A stretch of DNA of 64,000 nt from Candidatus Eisenbacteria bacterium (GCA_020847735.1 JADLBL010000020.1:443632-507631), one strand, 5' to 3'; shown: positions 27,303 through 37,290, counted from the stretch's first letter. Notes: a model not told the origin generated them from the letters alone. Program-made: numbers and translations.

Positions 27303-28850
27303 ATGAACTCCGAGAGCGCCCCCGCCGCAGCGCCGCGCCGCCGGTTCTCGCCCCTCGACGCCATCGAGCGCATCGGGAACCGGCTGCCGCACCCCGCCAC
27401 ACTGTTCGTGCTGTTCGCGGTCGTGACGCTCCTCGCTTCGTGGCTTGCGGCGAAGCTCGGCGTGCAGGTGGCGAACCCCAAGGACGGCTCGGTCATCGCC
27501 GCGGTCAACCTGCTCGATCGCGAGGGCATCCGGCGCACGTTCGTGGACGCCGTGCGCAACTTCACCGGCTTCGCCCCGCTCGGAACGGTGCTCGTGGCGA
27601 TGCTCGGGATCGGGATCGCCGAGGGCACGGGCCTCATCGGCGTCACGTTGCGCGCGCTGGTCCTGAGCGTGCCGCGCCGCTGGCTGACGCTGACCCTGAT
27701 GTTCGCGGCGGTCAACGGGGCGATGGCGGCCGACGCCGGCATCATCGTCCTGCCGCCGATCGCGGCCATGCTGTTCGCGGCCTCGGGACGCCATCCGCTG
27801 GCGGGCATCGCCGCGGCCTTCGCCGGGGTGGCGGGCGGCTTCGGCGCCTGCGTGCTGCCGACGTCGCTGGACGTGCTGCTGTCGGGCTTCTCGCAGGCCG
27901 CCCTCGACGCCTCCCGGCTGCTGCCGGGCTACCACGTCCAGATTCTCGGCAACTGGTACTTCATGGCCGCGGCGTCGCCGCTGCTCGCGATCGTCGGCAC
28001 CGTCATCACCGAAAAGCTGATCGAGCCGCGCCTGGGCCCGTGGCGCTCGGAGGCTCCGCAGGAACTGGCGGCGTTGTCCGGCGAGGAGCGGCGCGGCCTC
28101 GCCTTCGCGCTGGCGGCGCTCGCCGGCACCGCCGCGCTGGCGCTGGTGCTCACCCTGCCGGCGGGGGCGCCCCTGCGCGAAGCCGCCGGCGCCAGCACGA
28201 TCGAGCGCATCCGGCCGTTCCTCGATTCGATGGTGGTCTGGGTGCTGCTGCTGTTCTTCGTTCCGGGGCTCGCCTACGGCATTGCGACGCGCCGGGTGCG
28301 CAACGACCACGACGTGGCGAAGATCACGACCGACACGATGGCCTCGATGGGCGCGTACATCGTGCTCGCCTTCGTCGCCGCGCAGTTCCTGAACTACTTC
28401 TCGCGTTCGAATCTCGGGGCGATCATCGCCGTGAACGGCGCGAACCTGCTCAAGGGGTTCGGACTCGAGGGCGCACCGCTCATCTTCGGGCTGGTCGCGC
28501 TGGCCGCGGGGATCAACCTGTTCCTCACGTCCTCGTCGGCGCTGTGGGGAATCATGGGACCGATCTTCGTGCCGATGTTCGTCCTGCTCGGCCTGACGCC
28601 CGAGGCGACGCAGGCGATCTATCGCATCGGCGAGTCGAGCACCAACATCGTCACCCCGCTGATGGTCTACATGCCGTTCATCCTGTCGTACATGAACCGC
28701 TACGACGAGAAGGCGGGCACGGGCACGGTCATCTCGCTGATGGTGCCGTACACGATCGCCTTCCTGATCGCCTGGACGCTGCTGATGCTGTGCTTCCACG
28801 CGTTCGGCTGGCCGATCGGGCCCGGCGTGGGAATCACGCTGCCCCGCTGA
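27303..28850 (+). CDS. abgT: AbgT family transporter (p-aminobenzoyl-glutamate)
   Basis: Inner-membrane carrier of 515 aa with about 11-13 hydrophobic segments. AbgT of E. coli imports p-aminobenzoyl-glutamate for folate salvage; the relatives MtrF and YdaH export sulfonamides. Typical segments are the start DAIERIGNRLPHPATLF, TGFAPLGTVLVAMLGIGIAEGTGL, FLTSSSALWGIMGPIFVPMF, and YRIGESSTNIVTPLMVYMPF. No abgA or abgB hydrolase genes accompany it, so direction and substrate are inferred from the family only. Confidence 0.92.
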   Translation: MNSESAPAAAPRRRFSPLDAIERIGNRLPHPATLFVLFAVVTLLASWLAAKLGVQVANPKDGSVIAAVNLLDREGIRRTFVDAVRNFTGFAPLGTVLVAMLGIGIAEGTGLIGVTLRALVLSVPRRWLTLTLMFAAVNGAMAADAGIIVLPPIAAMLFAASGRHPLAGIAAAFAGVAGGFGACVLPTSLDVLLSGFSQAALDASRLLPGYHVQILGNWYFMAAASPLLAIVGTVITEKLIEPRLGPWRSEAPQELAALSGEERRGLAFALAALAGTAALALVLTLPAGAPLREAAGASTIERIRPFLDSMVVWVLLLFFVPGLAYGIATRRVRNDHDVAKITTDTMASMGAYIVLAFVAAQFLNYFSRSNLGAIIAVNGANLLKGFGLEGAPLIFGLVALAAGINLFLTSSSALWGIMGPIFVPMFVLLGLTPEATQAIYRIGESSTNIVTPLMVYMPFILSYMNRYDEKAGTGTVISLMVPYTIAFLIAWTLLMLCFHAFGWPIGPGVGITLPR

Positions 28851-28904
28851 CCCGTCGTGCGCGACGGGCCTGCGTGACCGGCCGTGGCGCGCGCAGGGGC
28901 GTCG

Positions 28905-31565
28905 TCAGCGCAGCCGGGCGATGCGCGCCACGGGACTCTCGCCGGGCAGCTGGATCCTCACGAAGAACAGCCCGGCGCCCGCGTCCCGGCCGGCGTCGTC
29001 TCGGCCATCCCAGCGGATCGCGTGCGCACCCGCATCGAGAAGGCGGGGTCCCAGCGCGCGCACGCGGCGGCCGCTCACGTCCAGCACGTCCACGCGCACC
29101 CGCGCGGAGTGCGGCAGCTCGAAGCGCAGCAGGGTCGAGTCGCGAAACGGGTTCGGCGCGGCGCTCACGCCGACGCGGGCGTCCGGCGGGCCGCCGGGAA
29201 CGGAAAGCACCGTGCCGATCGTCGCGTATTGCGCTCCGGCGATCGCCTCGAGCGACAGCGGCGGCAGGCCGGGTGAGGCGGCGCCGGGTCCCAGCGGGGG
29301 CAGCACCTGGTTCGTGACGAAGCCGTTGGACCCGACGATGGCGGCCATCATCCGCAGCTCGGTGCCCGGACCGGCCAGCGCGAGGTCGGCCCACGGCACG
29401 ATCGCTTCGAAGCCGAACGTCGCGCTCGCCGCCCCCTCGGCATCCGAGCCGCTGACGCCGGCCGTGTTGCTGTCGCAGAAGGCGGCCAGCATGCCGTTGG
29501 CGTTGTCGCCGCCCGCCAGTACCGGTGAGCCGCCGTTGACGAGGTTGTTGCCGACGTAACGGTGGCTCCCTCCGCCGCCGGCCTCGAGCGTGTAGCGGTC
29601 CACGTACTGCGTGCCCGAGTAGTGGTTGATCCACAGCATCACGTCCGGCTCGAAGCCGGCATCGAACCCCAGGCCGTCGAGATCGGAAGGCCCGTAGGGC
29701 GGTTTCGGGATCCACGCGCTCGCGAGCGGGTCCTGGCCGCCCGGGACGGTGTCGAAGAACAGCGCGAGCCCGGTGCCGGTGTGGTCAAGGTTGCCGGTGA
29801 TTCCGACGGCGAGGCCGGTGGGCGTCGGCTTCGCGAACAGCTGGTCCAACTCGTTCTCGTTGTCGCCGGCTTCCGTCGCCGCCGTCTGCGTCGCCCGCAG
29901 GGCCGTGGCGCCGAAGTCCGCCGGAATCGCGCGCCCGTCCCACGGCGACGGCGGTGGCGGTGGGCCCGGCGTGAGGTTCGCGTTCAGGACCACCCAGCCG
30001 TACGCGGGGATCGTGAGCGGATAGGCGCCGAGGTTGGCGGAGGTGATCGGGGCCAGCCAGGCCCCGCTGGCGATGTCGCGCACGGGCGACGAGCCGCCGG
30101 GCAGCTCGAAGCCCGAGAGATCGAGCGTCATCGCCTGCGCCGAGCCGGCGAGGTTGATGGCGACGAGCAGCGTCTCGCCGCCGGTCTGGCGCACGAAGGA
30201 CCACACGGCCTGGCTGGTGCTCGGGACCTCCGCGTAGCCCCCGCGCCGGAGGGCGACGTGATCCCGGCGCAGCGCGATCAGCCCCCGGTAGGTCTCGAGG
30301 AGTGAACCGGGGACGCCGGTCTGCTCCTGCACCGAGCGGCCGTCGTTGTCGCGCTCGGCGCGCGCGTTGTAGGCGCTCGAGTTGAGCACGAAGTAGTTCG
30401 ACATCGGCGGGCCGGCGACGGCGTTCCATTTGAACGGTTCGCGGAACGGGATGTCCACGGCGTCCGTGCCCCAGTTGCCCTTGGACCCGCGCATGCCCAG
30501 CTCGTCGCCGTAGTAGATGCACGGCGGGAACGGCTGCGTCATGAGGATCGCGGCCGCCACCCGGTTGCGCCCCGCGACGTCGCCGGTGCTCGAGGCGAGC
30601 CGGTTCACGTCGTGGTTGCCGACCACGGCGACGTAGGTCCTGCCCGCCGGCAGCGAGGCGAGGGTGGCCCGCATCGAGGCGTAAAGGCCCGAGGCCGACT
30701 CGGACGAAAGCGCCGCGCGCGAGGCGAACATGAAGGGAATCGTGAACGCCGCGTCGTGCCCCGCCAGCAGTTCGCCGCCGTACGATCCCCAGTCGGCCTG
30801 CTCGATGACCGTGAAGGCCGACGGGTTCTTCGCCAGGAGCGAGTCCTTCCACTGCTGCCACCACGCGGTGGTGTAGCCCCAGCCCTCGTTCGCGAGCACG
30901 TGATCGAGTCGCCAGCCGTCGATGCCGTCGGCCGGATTGCCGTCGCCGTTCGGATCCATCCAGTGCTGGCACCAGCCGTCGATCAGCGCCGTGACCGCCG
31001 GGTTGTCGAGTCGCCACTTGATGAAGCCGACCGTCGAGCCGTTCCAGGTCGTGAACGAGCCCCCGTCGAAGGTCGAGTTGGAGCCGTTCGTGTAGGCGAG
31101 GTAGCCCGTGTACGGCGAGGCGGGGTTCAGGTGCGAGTCCTGGAAATACGTGCTGTTCTGCGACACGTGATAGGCGACGAAATCGAGCAGCACCTTGACG
31201 CTCTCGGCGTGCGCGGCCGAGACGAACGAGAGGAACTGCGGCTCGGTGCCGAACCACGGGTTGAGCAGGTTCGCCGGCATGTGCTGGTAGCCGTGGTAGG
31301 CGGGCGAAGCGAAGATCGGGTTCATCCACACCGCGGTCACGCCGAGCGACTTCAGGTACGGCAGGCTGGCGGTCATGCCGCCGAAGTCGCCGAAGCGCGA
31401 GGCGTCGTTGTCCGAATCGCGCCAGGCGATGGGCATGAACTGGTAGAAGACGTCGTCGCGGACGTCGCGCCCGGCGAGCGGCGCGGCGCCGGCCCTGTCG
31501 GGGCCGGCCGCGAGGGCCGGCAGCGCCGCGGCCAGCAGCAGGAACGCGAGGAATCGTGGTCGCAT
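28905..31565 (-). CDS. Secreted alpha-amylase family (GH13) glycoside hydrolase with FlgD-like end
   Basis: Extracellular alpha-glucan hydrolase of 886 aa. Signal peptide (1-20), then the barrel: region I LLDFVAYHVS (Asp128, His133), nucleophile Asp221 in GWRLDHV, acid/base Glu255 in VIEQADWG, and Asp319 in VVGNHDVNR. A beta-sandwich C domain follows to about 560 (TSQAVWSFV...INLAG). A separate region (about 575-790) resembles carbohydrate-active or lectin-like folds. A FlgD-like Ig domain closes it (about 800-886, after AAPNPF). Exact substrate (starch, maltodextrin or other) is open. Its ATG and the upstream gene's region are divergent. Confidence 0.92.
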   Translation of the reverse strand: MRPRFLAFLLLAAALPALAAGPDRAGAAPLAGRDVRDDVFYQFMPIAWRDSDNDASRFGDFGGMTASLPYLKSLGVTAVWMNPIFASPAYHGYQHMPANLLNPWFGTEPQFLSFVSAAHAESVKVLLDFVAYHVSQNSTYFQDSHLNPASPYTGYLAYTNGSNSTFDGGSFTTWNGSTVGFIKWRLDNPAVTALIDGWCQHWMDPNGDGNPADGIDGWRLDHVLANEGWGYTTAWWQQWKDSLLAKNPSAFTVIEQADWGSYGGELLAGHDAAFTIPFMFASRAALSSESASGLYASMRATLASLPAGRTYVAVVGNHDVNRLASSTGDVAGRNRVAAAILMTQPFPPCIYYGDELGMRGSKGNWGTDAVDIPFREPFKWNAVAGPPMSNYFVLNSSAYNARAERDNDGRSVQEQTGVPGSLLETYRGLIALRRDHVALRRGGYAEVPSTSQAVWSFVRQTGGETLLVAINLAGSAQAMTLDLSGFELPGGSSPVRDIASGAWLAPITSANLGAYPLTIPAYGWVVLNANLTPGPPPPPSPWDGRAIPADFGATALRATQTAATEAGDNENELDQLFAKPTPTGLAVGITGNLDHTGTGLALFFDTVPGGQDPLASAWIPKPPYGPSDLDGLGFDAGFEPDVMLWINHYSGTQYVDRYTLEAGGGGSHRYVGNNLVNGGSPVLAGGDNANGMLAAFCDSNTAGVSGSDAEGAASATFGFEAIVPWADLALAGPGTELRMMAAIVGSNGFVTNQVLPPLGPGAASPGLPPLSLEAIAGAQYATIGTVLSVPGGPPDARVGVSAAPNPFRDSTLLRFELPHSARVRVDVLDVSGRRVRALGPRLLDAGAHAIRWDGRDDAGRDAGAGLFFVRIQLPGESPVARIARLR

Positions 31566-31800
31566 GGGGGAACCCGGGGAGCGGGTGGAGGCGGTGCCGC
31601 TCACGGCGGCGGAGCGCGACGATTGTACGTTGGGCGCCGGGCGGGAGCGAAGCCCGGCCGGTCGGGCCGCCGTGTCCGCGGACCGTCGCCGGCACGTTGC
31701 GGGCTTGTGCGATCGGGGCCGAGGGCCCACAATCTTCGGCCAACTCGAGAGTCCGCAGGCGGCGGACCCGTCCCCCGATTCGAGAAAGGAAGCCCCGGCC

Positions 31801-34008
31801 CTGCGTCCCACCCGTGCTCTTGCCCTCGCCGCGCTTTCCGCGCTCATTCTCGGCGCCGCGCCCGCGAAAGCGGACCTGATCCTTTCCGAACTGTGCGATC
31901 CCAAGGTCGGCTACCAGACCGACCGCTTCATCGAGATCTACAACACCGGCCCGGGGTCCATGGACCTGACCGGCTGGTCGGTCGTCGCCATCGCCAACGG
32001 CGTGGACGCCTGCACCTGGCCGCTCTCGGGAACGCTGCCCGCCGGGCAGGCCCGCGTCTGCGGGCACACTTCGACGTCCGTCCCGTTCGTCGTCAACTTC
32101 CAGAACCCGATCTGGAACACGTACACGTCGCAGGTCGGCGCCTACAACTGGAACGGCGGTTCGAACGACGGGGCGAAGCTGATTTCGCCGGGCAGCGTCG
32201 TCGTGGACCTGATCGGCAACCCCGGCGCGGTGTTCACCGACGGCCATCTCGTCCGCAACGCTTCGGTGACCACCGGTTCGCCGTCGTATGTCGCTTCGGA
32301 GTGGACCTACTCGGCCGTCAACCTGGCCACCGACGCGACACCGGGGACCCACAACGGATCCACGCCCCCGCCCGGCGGCCCGGTCATCTCGAACGTCGTG
32401 ATCTTCCCCGCCTCGCCGGCCGCGAACGATCCCGTCAGCGTCAACGCCAGCGTCGTGGACACGAGCGGCGCGATCGCCTCGGTGACGCTCGACTGGGGAC
32501 CTTCGGCCGGCTCGCTGACGAATCACATCGCGATGTCGCTGGTCGCGGACAGCACCTACGCGGGCGACTCGCCGATTCCCGGACAGGCGGCCGGCGCGAC
32601 GGTCCACTACCGCGTCACGGCGGTCGGCGCGAGCGCGACCTCGCAGTCGCCGACCGCCAGCTACGCGATTCCCGGCGCCGGCGGCTCGCCGCCCGCGGTG
32701 CTGTCGGTGGGCGAGATGAGCGACTCGACCCTGCTCGTCATCTTCAGCGAGCCGGTCGAGGAGACGAGCGCCGAGGCCCCCGCGAACTACGTGGTGGACG
32801 GGCTCGTGGCCGTGAACGCCGCGCGCGACGGAGCGAACACCTCGTGGGTCACGATCACGGTGCGCAACCTGCCCGCCGGCTCGCGCACGCTGACCGTCAG
32901 CGGAGTCGCCGACCTCGGCGGCTCGACCGCCTTCGGCGCGACCTGCGCGTTCAACTACGTGGACGTGCGCATTCCGGCCGGCTACTACGACGGCATCGTC
33001 GGACTGAAGGGCTCGGCCCTGCGCTGGGCGCTGCACGAGCGGATCAAGAACCACACGGTGCGCAGCTACTCGTACGTGCTGACGGCGTTCGCGACGACCG
33101 ACGTCAAGTGGAACGGCAAGATCTGGGACGTCTATTCCGACATTCCCGGCGGCACGCCCCCCTACGAATACGCCATCGGCCAGACGGGTCAGGGCGCGAC
33201 CGAAGGGCTCGGGTACAACCGGGAGCACTCGTTCCCGCAGTCGTGGTTCGGCGGCGCCTCGCCCATGTACTCGGACATCTTCCACCTCTACCCGACGGAC
33301 GCGAAGGTGAACGGCTATCGCGCCAACTACGCCTACGGCGCCGTCGCGGTGCCGACCACGACCTCGTGGAACGGCAGCAAGCTCGGACCGAGCGCCTCAC
33401 CGGGCTTCACGGGAACCGTGTTCGAGCCGATCGACCCCTTCAAGGGCGACCTCGTCCGCAGCCAGTTCTACATGGCGACCCGCTACCTGGGCGAGGATGC
33501 CGGCTGGCCGGGCAGCGATTCGTTCGACGGCGCCGAGATGAAGCCGTGGGCGGTGGCCCAGTATCTCGACTGGGCCGCGAACGATCCGGTGAGCTGGAAG
33601 GAACGCATGCGCAACGGCGCGGTCTACGTCCTGCAGGGCAACCGCAATCCGTTCATCGATCATCCGGAGTTCGTCGCCGCGATCTGGGACTCGAACTCGG
33701 TGACCGGCGTGGAGCCGCCCGCCGGGCCGCTGGCCGTGCGTCTTTCACCCGCGTACCCGAATCCCGCACGGTCCGGAGCGAACCTGACGTTCGACCTGCC
33801 CGCGACGCAGGAAGCGAGCCTCGAGGTGTTCGACATTCAGGGACACCGCGTGACGACGCTCGCTTCGGGCCGTCTTGCCGCCGGTTCCCACGCGGTCGTC
33901 TGGTCGGGCCGCGACGACGCAGGGCGCACCGTGTCGAACGGCATTTACTTCGTACGCCTCAGCTCCGGCGGCCTCGCGCTGACGCGCCGGCTCACCTGGT
34001 TGAACTGA
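31801..34008 (+). CDS. Secreted endonuclease I family nuclease with lamin-tail and FlgD-like domains (probable CTG start)
   Basis: Extracellular DNase/RNase of the EndA/NucM type, 735 aa from the chosen start. A signal peptide (ALALAALSALILGAAPAKA) is followed by a lamin-tail domain (about 25-130, DLILSELCDP and FIEIYNTG), Ig-like domains, the endonuclease I domain with His476 (YNREHSFPQSWF) and IFHLYPTDAKVNGYRANYAYG, then a FlgD-like domain (about 645-735, AYPNPA). No ATG, GTG or TTG sits at the signal peptide. CTG at 31801, 10 nt after AAAGGA, fits best. The in-frame ATG at 31564 would add 79 unlikely residues and overlap the divergent amylase start. Confidence 0.85.
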   Translation: MRPTRALALAALSALILGAAPAKADLILSELCDPKVGYQTDRFIEIYNTGPGSMDLTGWSVVAIANGVDACTWPLSGTLPAGQARVCGHTSTSVPFVVNFQNPIWNTYTSQVGAYNWNGGSNDGAKLISPGSVVVDLIGNPGAVFTDGHLVRNASVTTGSPSYVASEWTYSAVNLATDATPGTHNGSTPPPGGPVISNVVIFPASPAANDPVSVNASVVDTSGAIASVTLDWGPSAGSLTNHIAMSLVADSTYAGDSPIPGQAAGATVHYRVTAVGASATSQSPTASYAIPGAGGSPPAVLSVGEMSDSTLLVIFSEPVEETSAEAPANYVVDGLVAVNAARDGANTSWVTITVRNLPAGSRTLTVSGVADLGGSTAFGATCAFNYVDVRIPAGYYDGIVGLKGSALRWALHERIKNHTVRSYSYVLTAFATTDVKWNGKIWDVYSDIPGGTPPYEYAIGQTGQGATEGLGYNREHSFPQSWFGGASPMYSDIFHLYPTDAKVNGYRANYAYGAVAVPTTTSWNGSKLGPSASPGFTGTVFEPIDPFKGDLVRSQFYMATRYLGEDAGWPGSDSFDGAEMKPWAVAQYLDWAANDPVSWKERMRNGAVYVLQGNRNPFIDHPEFVAAIWDSNSVTGVEPPAGPLAVRLSPAYPNPARSGANLTFDLPATQEASLEVFDIQGHRVTTLASGRLAAGSHAVVWSGRDDAGRTVSNGIYFVRLSSGGLALTRRLTWLN

Positions 34009-34050
34009 CCGGGCGCCCGCGCGAAGTCCGCCGCCCCGCAGGGTCGCGGT

Positions 34051-35166
34051 TCAGGCGACCGTCTTGCGGAAGCGCGAGGCGGCGAGGGAGACGACGGCGC
34101 TTCCGAGCAGCGCCAGCGCCGCGAACGGCCGCCACAGCGCCTCGAAGCCGGCGGCTTTGAGGAACACCGCCCGCACGATTTCGAGGTAGTGGCGCAGCGG
34201 GTTCAGCCACGTCAGCCACTGAAAGCCCGCGGGCATGCTCGAGATCGGGAACATGAACCCCGACAGCAGCATCAGCGGCATGAAGAGCATGAAGGTCGAG
34301 AGGAAGGCCTCCTGCTGCGTGTTCGCGACGGTCGAGACCAGCAATCCGAGCCCGAGCGCCGACAGCAGGAACAGCATCGTCGCCAGCAGCAGGAGCAGGA
34401 AGTTCCCGGTGAAGGGCACGCGAAACCACAACAGCGCGATGCCCGTGATGAGCGCCATGTCGAGCAGGGCGACGCCGGCGAAAGGCAACGTCTTGCCGAC
34501 GATCAGTTCCGCGGGCGTGATCGGGCTCACCATGAGCTGCTCGAGCGTGCCGATCTCCCGCTCGCGCACGACCGCCAGCGCGGTCAGCAGCAGGCACACC
34601 AGCAGCAGGATCGAGCCGAGGACGGCCGGAACGTTGAAGACCCGCGAGAGCAGCGCGGGGTTGTACCAGGCCCGCTCGCGAAGGTCCACCGGTGGCGGGC
34701 GCAGGGTCGGGGCCCGCGTGAGGCCATAGCGGCGCACGATCTGCTCGGCGTAGCCGAGCGCGACGGTGGCGATGTTCGAATTCGTTCCGTCCACCAGAAG
34801 CTGCACGGTCGCGCCGCCGGGGCGATTCAGGGCCGCGGCGAAGCCGGGCGAAACCTGGAGTCCGACCACCGCGCGGCCGTGGTCGAGCGCCGCCACCAGG
34901 TCTTCCGGACGGTCCGAGCGCCCGGCGACGCGGAAGTATCCGGACGAAGTCATGCTCTCGACCAGCGCGCGCGACGCTGCGGTGCGGTCGTGGTCCACCA
35001 CGAACATGCGCGTGTCGCGCACGTCCGTCGAGACGGCGTAACCGAGGACCAGCACCTGCAGGATCGGCGCGACCAGCACCAGCCGCAGAAGCTTCGGATC
35101 GCCGCGCAGGGCGATCAGCTCCTTGCGCGCCAGCGCGAGCGCACGCTCGAACCCCGCGCGGTTCAC
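34051..35166 (-). CDS. ABC-2 type permease, YbhR-like
   Basis: Membrane subunit of an ABC exporter, 371 aa. One N-terminal membrane helix (LLRLVLVAPILQVLVLGYAV) precedes a large extracytoplasmic domain (about 45-170). Five helices follow from about 175. ERAWYNP and VREREIGTLEQLMVSPI are family signatures. The start is GTG at 35166, which overlaps the TGA of the upstream permease in GTGA. Two non-identical permeases imply a heterodimer. It is the last gene of the operon. Confidence 0.9.
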   Translation of the reverse strand: MNRAGFERALALARKELIALRGDPKLLRLVLVAPILQVLVLGYAVSTDVRDTRMFVVDHDRTAASRALVESMTSSGYFRVAGRSDRPEDLVAALDHGRAVVGLQVSPGFAAALNRPGGATVQLLVDGTNSNIATVALGYAEQIVRRYGLTRAPTLRPPPVDLRERAWYNPALLSRVFNVPAVLGSILLLVCLLLTALAVVREREIGTLEQLMVSPITPAELIVGKTLPFAGVALLDMALITGIALLWFRVPFTGNFLLLLLATMLFLLSALGLGLLVSTVANTQQEAFLSTFMLFMPLMLLSGFMFPISSMPAGFQWLTWLNPLRHYLEIVRAVFLKAAGFEALWRPFAALALLGSAVVSLAASRFRKTVA

Positions 35167-36341
35167 CGCTGCAGTTCCTTGCGGAACGCGTGCACGGCGA
35201 GGCCGACGCCGGCGAGCGCGAACAGCAGCATGAACAGCGCCTGCGGCCACAGGACCGCGACGCCGACGCCCTTGAGGAACAGGCCCCGGGTGACGACCAG
35301 GAAGTAGCGGGCCGGAACGAGCAGGCTGACCGCCTGCAGAGGACGCGGCATGACGTCGATGGCGAACATGAACCCCGAGAGCAGGAACGCCGGCAGGAAG
35401 GTGACCGCCATGGCCGTCTGCGTCGCGAGCACCTGCGAGCGGGCCACCGCCGAGACGAACAGTCCCAGGCCGAGCGCCCCGATCAGGAACAGGAGCGAAA
35501 GCCCCAGCAGGAGCACGACGTCGCCACGAAACGGCACGCCGAACAGGGCCACGCCGAGGGTCGAGGTGACGACCAGGTCCACCATGCCGATGGCGACGTA
35601 GGGCAGGAGCTTGCCGCCCACGACCTCGAACCGCGAGACCGGCGTCGCCACCAACTGCTCCATCGTTCCCCGCTCCCATTCCCGGGCGATGGTCAGCGAC
35701 GTCAGCATCGCGGCGATGATGGACATGATGACCGCGATCAGCCCGGGCACGATCATGTTCCGGCTCGCCAGCTCCTCGTTGTACCAGACGCGGCTGCGGA
35801 CGCTGGCGGCGGGCGGCGTGGCCGCGCCGGGCAGCCCCTCGCGGCCGGCCCAGTTCTGCACGACGGCGCGCACGTAGCCGAGTGCGATGGTGGCGGTGTT
35901 GGCGTCGGAGCCGTCCACGATCACCTGCAGGGGGGAGGGCCGTGGGGCGCCGAGTCCGGCCGCGAAGCCGGGTGGCAGGACGACGGCGACGCGAGCGCGA
36001 CCGCGCTCGAACTCGCCCGCGAGTTCGGTGGCGCTGGCGAGTCGGCCGACCTGTCGGAAGTATCCCGAGGACGTGAACGCGTCCACCAGCGCGCGGCTGC
36101 GGGCGGTCTGATCCTGGTCCACGACGACCATCGCGAGGTCGCGCACGTCCCACGTGATCGCGTAGCCGAACAGCACCAGCAGGGCCACCGGCATCGCGAA
36201 CGCCAGCAGCAGGCTGCGCGGATCGCGGCGAAGCTGGAGCCACTCCTTGCGCGCGATCGCGCCGCATCGCGTGCGCGAGAAGCGGAAGGTCGCGCGGGCC
36301 GGCGCGGAAGCCGCGGCGGAAGCAGGAGCGCGCTCAGCCAT
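35163..36341 (-). CDS. ABC-2 type permease, YbhS-like
   Basis: Second membrane subunit of the exporter, 392 aa, with the same plan as its neighbour: one early helix (LLLAFAMPVALLVLFGYAI), an external domain containing VVVDQDQTARSRALVDAF, then five C-terminal helices starting near RNMIVPGLIAVIM. The signature REWERGTMEQLVATPV is present. Its ATG overlaps the end of the ATPase gene by 8 bp, and it has about 25 extra residues at the N-terminus relative to the paralogue. Confidence 0.9.
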   Translation of the reverse strand: MAERAPASAAASAPARATFRFSRTRCGAIARKEWLQLRRDPRSLLLAFAMPVALLVLFGYAITWDVRDLAMVVVDQDQTARSRALVDAFTSSGYFRQVGRLASATELAGEFERGRARVAVVLPPGFAAGLGAPRPSPLQVIVDGSDANTATIALGYVRAVVQNWAGREGLPGAATPPAASVRSRVWYNEELASRNMIVPGLIAVIMSIIAAMLTSLTIAREWERGTMEQLVATPVSRFEVVGGKLLPYVAIGMVDLVVTSTLGVALFGVPFRGDVVLLLGLSLLFLIGALGLGLFVSAVARSQVLATQTAMAVTFLPAFLLSGFMFAIDVMPRPLQAVSLLVPARYFLVVTRGLFLKGVGVAVLWPQALFMLLFALAGVGLAVHAFRKELQR

Positions 36342-37290
36342 CCACGACCCCGCCCGAGGCCTGGACGGCGGAGAGGAACACGTGCTCGAGCGTCGGTTCG
36401 ATCCGGCGAAGCGAACCCCGCGGGACGCCGCGCGCCGCGAGGCGTTCCTGGATTCCGGGCAGGGCGTCCTCGCCGCTGAGCGTCAGGTGCACGGCGCGGC
36501 CGAACAGCCCGGCGGACCGCACCCCGGGCGCGCCCCGCAGGGCGGCGACGACCTCGGGGCCGTTCGTCACCCGCACCTCGACGACGGGTTCGCGCAGCCC
36601 GCGCCTGAGCTCCGCGGGCCGGCCGAGCGCGATGAGCCGGCCGCGATTCATGAGCGCGAGGCGGCCGCAATACTCGGCCTCCTGCATGTAGTGCGTGCTG
36701 ACGAGCACCGTCGTTCCCGCGGCCGCGAGGTCCTGGATCAGATCCCAGAACGTGCGCCGGGAGATCGGATCCACGCCCGAGGTGGGCTCGTCGAGCAGCA
36801 GCATGAGCGGGCGATGGAGCACGGCGGTGCCGAGCGCGAGTCGCTGCTTCCAGCCCAGCGGAAGGTCCGACGTCCGCTGGTCGCGATGTCCGGCGAGGCC
36901 GGACATCGCCAGCACCCAGTCGCGACGCGCCGCGCGTTCCGCCCGGGGCACGCCGTTCAGGGCGGCGAAGAACTCGATGTTCTGGTCCACCGTCAGCTCG
37001 GCGTAGAGCGAGAACGACTGCGACATGTAGCCGACGTTGCGCTTGATCCGCTCGGTTCCGGTGAGCAGGTCGTGACCCGCGACGGTGCCGCGCCCGGCGC
37101 TGGGGCGAAGCAGCCCGCACAGCATGCGGATCGTCGTGGTCTTGCCGGCGCCGTTGGGTCCGAGGAAGCCGAAGATCTCGCCGCGATCCACCGACAGCGT
37201 GACGTCGTCCACGGCCCGGAACGCGCCGAAATCCCGGCGGAGGTGTTCGACCTCGACGAGAGGGGCGGCGGTGGCCGGGGCCGAACTCAC
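36334..37290 (-). CDS. ABC exporter ATPase, YbhF C-terminal-half-like
   Basis: Nucleotide-binding subunit of 318 aa. Walker A is GPNGAGKTT, Walker B LLLDEPTSG, and the H-loop VSTHYMQEAE. The ABC signature reads LPLGWKQR instead of LSGGQ, a variant I recall from YbhF/RbbA-type ATPases. A C-terminal DUF4162-like extension runs from about 230. The start is GTG at 37290, chosen because it lies in a 4-bp GTGA overlap with the previous gene, as elsewhere in this operon, and gives the normal N-terminus. Confidence 0.9.
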   Translation of the reverse strand: MSSAPATAAPLVEVEHLRRDFGAFRAVDDVTLSVDRGEIFGFLGPNGAGKTTTIRMLCGLLRPSAGRGTVAGHDLLTGTERIKRNVGYMSQSFSLYAELTVDQNIEFFAALNGVPRAERAARRDWVLAMSGLAGHRDQRTSDLPLGWKQRLALGTAVLHRPLMLLLDEPTSGVDPISRRTFWDLIQDLAAAGTTVLVSTHYMQEAEYCGRLALMNRGRLIALGRPAELRRGLREPVVEVRVTNGPEVVAALRGAPGVRSAGLFGRAVHLTLSGEDALPGIQERLAARGVPRGSLRRIEPTLEHVFLSAVQASGGVVDG

